Source of the DNA: Tubiluchus corallicola
Taxonomy: Eukaryota > Priapulida > Priapulimorpha > Priapulimorphida > Tubiluchidae
Assembly (NCBI GenBank): GCA_030141605.1
Contig: JAQGDQ010000452.1
Location: 167,580 to 189,502, forward strand
Direction: 5' to 3'
Length of the DNA: 21,923 bases
Shown here in pieces: positions 19,901 to 21,923 of the stretch. The notes under the pieces are model-generated. The model had not been told where the DNA came from. It did not search any database and worked only from the letters and a program-made list of their open reading frames with translations. Both the position numbers and the translations under genes were made by a program. Position 1 is the stretch's first letter; every line of letters starts with the position of its first letter.

Positions 19901-20591
19901 CATCAGTGGCACTAAGTAGGCCCCAGTTACACTAAGTTGGCACCAGTTGTACTAAGTTGGCACCAGCTGTACTAAGTTGGCATCAGTTGTACTAAGTTGG
20001 CATCAGTGGCACTAAGTTGGCACCAGTTACACTAGGTTTGCACCAGTGGCACTAAGTTGGCATCAGTTACACTAAGTTGGCACCAGTTGTACTAAGTTGG
20101 CATCAGTTGTACTAAGTTGGCACCAGTTTCACTAGGTTAGCACCAGTGGCACTAAGTTGGCATCAGTTGCACTAGGTTGGCAACACTGGCACTAAGTTGG
20201 CCCCAGTTACACTAAGTTGGCATCAGTTGTACTAAGTTGGCATCAGTTGTACTAATGCTTTGTTACAAAAATGCATTGTGTTGCTGAGCACAACTACTTC
20301 ACTAGTTTAATAACACAGAGGCACAGTTCTCTATACACGTCTTTATACCAGCCTGATTTAATCAATGAACAAGAAAAGACGGAAATTAAATAAAAAAAAT
20401 CGAAAGGAATCGATTTGCGCACCTTTTTATGCTTGGAACGATTGCCACAGAAAGAATGTACCCCCTGCGTTCCTGCTGAAGGCAGTCTGAAATTTTTCCA
20501 GGATTCGGATGTCGATCTCCTCCCTCCCCGTCGGTACACGGACATCCGGTTGAGTTCCTCAGACGCTCGATGGCCGCGTCTAGTCGGTTAG
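10550..20591 (-). CDS. Single-pass membrane protein with extracellular TPM domain (MOLO-1-like), C-terminal 3 exons
   Basis: Complement join of 20423-20591, 19073-19229, 10550-10930, read in that order; 234 whole residues plus stop. The phases fit exactly: the first exon ends with two bases of a Ser codon completed by the second, and the second ends in phase 0. In order: N-terminal half of a TPM domain (ANRLDAAIERLRNSTGCPC, then GYILSVAIVPSIK), its middle (FGDYLRRTGWHFGSCNEDIV), its end (HTSTGKKARRHLTQEIIKEI, EEKYTEGLELMI), one hydrophobic segment (MGLWIGSVSIVVMILTIAFI), and a basic His/Gln-rich tail. An N-glycosylation site (NST) and four Cys precede the membrane segment, which fits an outside TPM domain and a cytoplasmic tail. 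C. elegans MOLO-1, with this layout, is an auxiliary subunit of levamisole-type acetylcholine receptors. Family membership is moderately strong; the same function here is only an inference. The signal peptide exon was not found. Confidence 0.85.
11060..11220. repeat. ATG/ACG trinucleotide run and RGATC pentamer repeat
   Basis: A GAT/CAT run contains an 18-bp perfect palindrome TGATGATGATCATCATCA (11068-11085) and continues as GATGACGATGACGATG. Separately, 11179-11217 holds about seven 5-bp steps of the pattern (A/G)GATC or GAATC. Both are simple-sequence repeats in the long intron of the TPM gene. Confidence 0.8.
11221..12130. other. Intronic AT-rich sequence, nothing recognised
   Basis: No open frame of note, no repeat with definable ends and no RNA gene seen. 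It lies in the intron between TPM-gene exons at 10930 and 19073. Confidence 0.5.
12140..12300 (-). mobile_element. tRNA-Ser-like SINE head
   Basis: On the - strand, an A-box TGGCCGAGTGG (12275-12265) and a B-box-like GAGTTCGATACTC (B core 12231-12221) are 33 bp apart, the spacing of an RNA polymerase III type 2 promoter. The region between (TTTGGACTGCAACCACTC) resembles the anticodon arm of tRNA-Ser with small deletions. No acceptor stem closes, so this is a tRNA-derived SINE or pseudogene, not a working tRNA. The 3' boundary of the element is not defined. Confidence 0.62.
12301..13280. other. Intronic AT-rich sequence, nothing recognised
   Basis: No supported exon, element end or RNA gene. 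Short open frames have no family resemblance. Confidence 0.5.
13284..13652. repeat. Imperfect (CTG/TTG/CTA)n trinucleotide tract
   Basis: About 370 bp of uninterrupted triplets, mostly CTG and TTG with scattered CTA, TTT and CCG. On the strand transcribed by the TPM gene it reads as CAG/CAA. It keeps several frames open (poly-Leu, poly-Cys, poly-Ala on the + strand; Ser/Asn-rich on the - strand), so the long open frames over 13199-13752 are artefacts of the triplet period. The only frame that would give poly-Gln is broken by TAG from the CTA triplets. Confidence 0.95.
13665..13722 (+). pseudogene. tRNA-like 3' half (B-box fragment)
   Basis: CCTGG-TTCGAAT-CCAGG (13698-13714) forms a perfect T-arm around a consensus B box GGTTCGAATCC (13701-13711). 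It is preceded by an anticodon-arm-like CTTATAATCCAGAG and a D-loop-like TTTGGTTCTTA. The 5' acceptor strand is missing; the trinucleotide tract occupies that place. It is probably a truncated tRNA-derived SINE. Confidence 0.5.
13842..13960. repeat. 40-bp tandem repeat, three copies
   Basis: Copies start at 13842, 13882 and 13922. The unit is GCCAAACTTGGTACCCTGTG followed by TATTGTAAAAATGAGTGTTT. There are only two substitutions among the copies before the last one decays, indicating recent duplication. Confidence 0.95.
14095..14490. promoter_or_regulatory. CpG-rich intronic block, candidate enhancer
   Basis: In an AT-rich, CpG-poor background this ~400-bp block holds about 40 CpG dinucleotides. 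They are mixed with many TAAT/ATTA homeodomain cores (for example AATCAATTAAGG, GATTAATTC, TTTAATTATC). Two TCF/LEF-like sites are visible: GATCAAAG at 14287-14294 and TTCAAAG at 14214-14220. The latter is followed directly by CCGCATA, resembling the GC-rich helper site described for arthropod TCF. No exon or element ends were found. The enhancer role is an inference from composition. Confidence 0.4.
14520..14775. other. Moderately GC-rich unrecognised segment
   Basis: Starts with a TTCACAA/TTGTGAA stem (14536-14551). A 66-codon - strand frame (14572-14772) runs through it, without a recognised domain or clear splice sites. It could be an extension of the CpG-rich block to its left or an old repeat. 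Confidence 0.3.
15030..15430 (-). repeat. Dispersed repeat family, copy C (reverse orientation)
   Basis: The reverse complement matches copies A and B in the PKA-R1 introns through the TTTTTCAAACTTTA, TTATCTAAACTTG, AAAATGGC, ACGGGAGTT, AAATTTCCAAAC/AAATTTCAAAGC and TTTTCTTGTGCTTTAA blocks. It is the most complete copy; beyond the shared block it continues to AATAGCGCCATCTAC. The - strand open frame 15023-15298 is contained in it and is not a gene. Confidence 0.8.
15431..16900. other. Intronic AT-rich sequence with possible repeat scraps
   Basis: No gene seen. 15655-15990 holds blocks reminiscent of the dispersed repeat family (GCGGGAAATTTAAA, GGCGATTTTT, CCGCCAGCGCCATCTATGAT), too diverged to assign firmly. 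16156-16228 contains an imperfect inverted repeat (TACGAA/TTCGTA) enclosing TAGTCT-T-AGACTA. Open frames at 16392-16655 and 16657-16872 are low-complexity AT-rich frames with no family signal. Confidence 0.45.
16907..17236 (-). mobile_element. Probable solo LTR (Gypsy-like), - strand
   Basis: 330 bp. On the - strand it begins TGTTACGGAGGCACC and ends TATAACA, giving TGTTA...TAACA terminal inverted repeats with TG...CA ends. A TATA box TATAAAAG (17102-17095) lies about 134 bp inside, followed about 120 bp later by AATAAACTCCG (poly(A) signal 16973-16968): a U3-R-U5 layout. Flanks ATACC and ATATT would be a 5-bp target duplication with two C-to-T changes. No internal retroelement sequence adjoins. 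It is in the sense orientation relative to the TPM gene. Confidence 0.58.
17237..18079. other. Intronic AT-rich sequence, nothing recognised
   Basis: No exon, RNA gene or bounded element could be supported here. Confidence 0.5.
18085..18350. promoter_or_regulatory. CpG-rich CRE/bZIP site cluster, candidate intronic enhancer or promoter
   Basis: Four CRE-like sites within about 130 bp: a full palindromic TGACGTCA (18209-18216), a half site TGACGT (18219-18224), TGACATCA (18239-18246) and TGACGTAA (18332-18339). A 14-bp direct repeat TTAGTTTCTGACGT occurs at 18201-18214 and 18324-18337; the second copy is preceded by a RUNX-like TGTGGTT. The block is unusually CpG-rich for the region. It lies about 0.75-1 kb from the middle exon of the TPM gene. 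Its regulatory role is inferred from the sites alone. Confidence 0.42.
18727..18762 (+). promoter_or_regulatory. Heat shock element in the solo LTR
   Basis: Four perfect, contiguous alternating 5-bp HSF units, AGAAG TTTCG AGAAC TTTCT (18727-18746). After a 1-bp slip come TTTCT AGATT ATTCC (18748-18762), of which two units are perfect. Three units already make a canonical HSF trimer site. It ends 10 bp upstream of the TATA box. Confidence 0.85.
18773..18780 (+). promoter_or_regulatory. TATA box of the solo LTR
   Basis: TATATAAG, with an initiator-like TTATTCT centred on A 18803, 30 bp downstream. It follows the heat shock element closely, as in compact heat shock promoters. Confidence 0.75.
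18931..18936 (+). terminator. LTR poly(A) signal
   Basis: AATAAA followed by GACGTGTTTTCTGGTTTTC, the expected GT/T-rich downstream element, 68 bp before the LTR end. Confidence 0.7.
19073..19229 (-). CDS. TPM-domain gene, middle exon
   Basis: 157 nt between TTGTATTTCAG and CAG|GTATGA. It completes a Ser codon and encodes DTSENFDDQKFPRKELMERE, then TIMFGDYLRRTGWHFGSCNE and DIVIVLNVMDQQ. The WHFG.CNEDIVIVL stretch matches the central strand region of the TPM fold (compare the usual W..G....ndlvivls). It has no ATG suitable as a start, so a single-exon ORF search misses it. Confidence 0.85.
19440..19650. repeat. Degenerate (CAAC/CAAT)-type tetranucleotide repeat
   Basis: A C/A-rich stretch built of CAACCAAC, CAATCAAT and AACTAA(C/T)-type steps with many substitutions. 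It lies in the intron between the first visible and middle exons of the TPM gene. No open frame of note. Confidence 0.8.
19758..20255. repeat. 20-bp tandem array, first block
   Basis: About 25 copies of a unit close to TTGCACTAAGTTGGCACCAG; one unit is lengthened by 9 bp. Variants of the first six bases recur in a fixed order, TGGCAC then TTACAC then TTGTAC then TTGTAC, so there is a higher-order period of about 80-100 bp. It ends about 170 bp from the 3' end of the coding exon 20423-20591. Confidence 0.95.
20423..20591 (-). CDS. TPM-domain gene, first visible exon
   Basis: 169 nt between ATTTTTCAG and AAG|GTGCGC. It completes a codon whose first base lies upstream and encodes NRLDAAIERLRNSTGCPCTD, then GEGGDRHPNPGKISDCLQQE and RRGYILSVAIVPSIK. 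The LDAAIERLRNSTG helix and the GYILSVAIVP strand are the opening of a TPM domain. The preceding exon, which should carry a signal peptide and a CDPD-like motif, was not found up to 21923. Confidence 0.83.
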
Positions 20592-21246
20592 CTGAAAAAT
20601 TGTTAATACATTAGTGTACGATAATTTATTAATTAGTTAATTATTTAAGTATTAAAAGCAGACCTTAACCATTTTTATGCAACTCAGTACCTTGCAAGGC
20701 ATTATACAGGATTCAGTGGCAGGGCCTGCTCTTCGAATGTTTGTGGCTAGGCCGGAACCTAGCTAATTATCAAAAGTAACCCTTTAAAATGAGATACTGG
20801 ATCGATAAGTGCTGCCTTTAACCATGAGGTAAGTAGTAAGTAGCTGCAGCAGTAGAACAATTGAAGCCACCCGAAGCAGTTTCCAACTGGTCACCTATCC
20901 ACTTAATGATCAGACATGACATTAAGACAACATTCAATAAACCTATTGATGACGAGGATTAATCATATCAACTGAACGTGAGAAATGAGGCTTGAGTATC
21001 TAGAGCTCCAATGAATTATGGATGAATGAAGCCACATCCCCTTCGTAAAATACAAACACGTGATACTAAGTGCAACGCTTCGGTCTCCTATTCATCCTTT
21101 CTTCACAATTTCCATCGTTTTAGCCTCATTAACCAGTCATTAGTCCTTAATTTGAATTTGGATTTTGAATTAGTCCTTTTGTAACTGACCGTTGAGTGTT
21201 TTAATACAGGCGTAGGTCATTTCGGATCACCATACCTTAGTCATAC
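20592..21246. other. Sequence upstream of the first visible TPM exon, nothing recognised
   Basis: Probable intron on the - strand. The missing N-terminal exon (signal peptide, CDPD-like motif) was looked for here and not found. No repeats with clear ends. Confidence 0.45.
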
Positions 21247-21492
21247 CTAAGTTCGCACCAGTTGCACTAAGTTGGCACCAGTTGCACTATGTTGGCACCA
21301 CTGGCACTAAATTGGCACCAGTGGCACTAAGTTGGTACTAGTTACACTAAGTTGGCACCAGTTGTACTAAGTTGGCACCATGTGTACTAAGTTGGCATCA
21401 CTGGCACTAAGATGGCACCAGTTACACTAGGTTAGCACCAGTGGCACTAAGTTGACATCAGTGGCACTAAGTTGGCACCAGTTACACTAAGT
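21247..21492. repeat. 20-bp tandem array, second block
   Basis: About 12 copies of the same 20-bp unit as the array at 19758-20255, in the same orientation and with the same TGGCAC, TTACAC, TTGTAC, GTGTAC order of variants. It is separated from the first array by about 990 bp that contain a coding exon. Confidence 0.95.
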
Positions 21493-21923
21493 CATAAGCA
21501 ATTGATTACGATTCGGATACGGTTGCATGTTCACTTTTTTGTTTGGTGACCCTTTGATTGGTGATCCTTGGTATAAGATGATCCGATAATAACATTATTT
21601 TTCGGTCCTTTGTTTAGTAATCTTTTAAAAGTTTGACCGACGGCTCTTAAACTCAATGGTGGTCTCTTCCCAGTGGCTCTGACCCACGTCAAATTCTTCA
21701 GTGAATGCCACTGGGTTCAGAAATGGTAACTATTCAAGCATAAACTTTCTCTACGGTGCAAGCAGCCATACAAGGTCACGTGACTTAACCAGAACCGTTC
21801 TGGATAAAAAAGGCTGCAGCAAATTTATCGCTTAATTTACGGAAGATTTGACAAAAATAAATTGAGTTTCCGTCCGACTGGTCTGAATGTTTCCGCCTGT
21901 GAATGAAGGCGTCTTCAATGAGC
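21493..21923. other. Unassigned right edge of the window
   Basis: No gene recognised. Two overlapping - strand frames without an ATG stay open through about 21537-21720, and another (45 codons) enters from the right edge. None resembles a family I know, and none fits the expected N-terminal part of the TPM protein. Confidence 0.35.

Overview
The window is animal nuclear DNA: AT-rich, repeat-dense, with small exons inside long GT-AG introns. The protein sequence points to an arthropod, because the PKA type I regulatory subunit tail matches the insect form (for example [14 protein letters not shown] and [19 protein letters not shown]) better than the vertebrate one as I remember them. I cannot place it more finely.

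Two genes point towards each other. On the + strand, four exons (2556-2616, 4033-4154, 4890-4971, 5250-5422) give the last 145 residues of the PKA regulatory subunit type I: the linker helix, the whole second cyclic-nucleotide-binding domain and the stop. Earlier exons lie left of the window, so 1-2555 reads as intron; it holds a 29-bp minisatellite (1-945) and a 74-bp tandem repeat (2231-2466). The 3' UTR probably runs to an AATAAA near 7444 and carries an inserted TATAAGG-rich inverted-repeat element.

On the - strand, three phase-compatible exons (20423-20591, 19073-19229, 10550-10930) give the C-terminal 234 residues of a single-pass membrane protein with an extracellular TPM domain, resembling the MOLO-1 family (C. 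elegans acetylcholine-receptor modulator). Its N-terminal exon was not found and is probably right of the window. Its 8.1-kb intron (10931-19072) contains a tRNA-Ser-like SINE, a CTG/TTG tract, a CpG-rich block with homeodomain- and TCF-like sites, a CRE-site cluster and two solo LTRs.

The best finding is a solo LTR at 18649-19004 with perfect 5-bp target duplications (GTAAT). Its U3 carries a near-ideal heat shock element just upstream of a TATA box, and it sits 68 bp from a splice donor of the TPM gene, in antisense. Other notable items are a hAT element nested in an older dispersed repeat that also occurs in both genes, two arrays of one 20-bp repeat with the same higher-order order flanking a coding exon, and a tandem repeat that supplies the stop codon and last residues of the TPM protein. 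Most other long open frames are repeat by-products.
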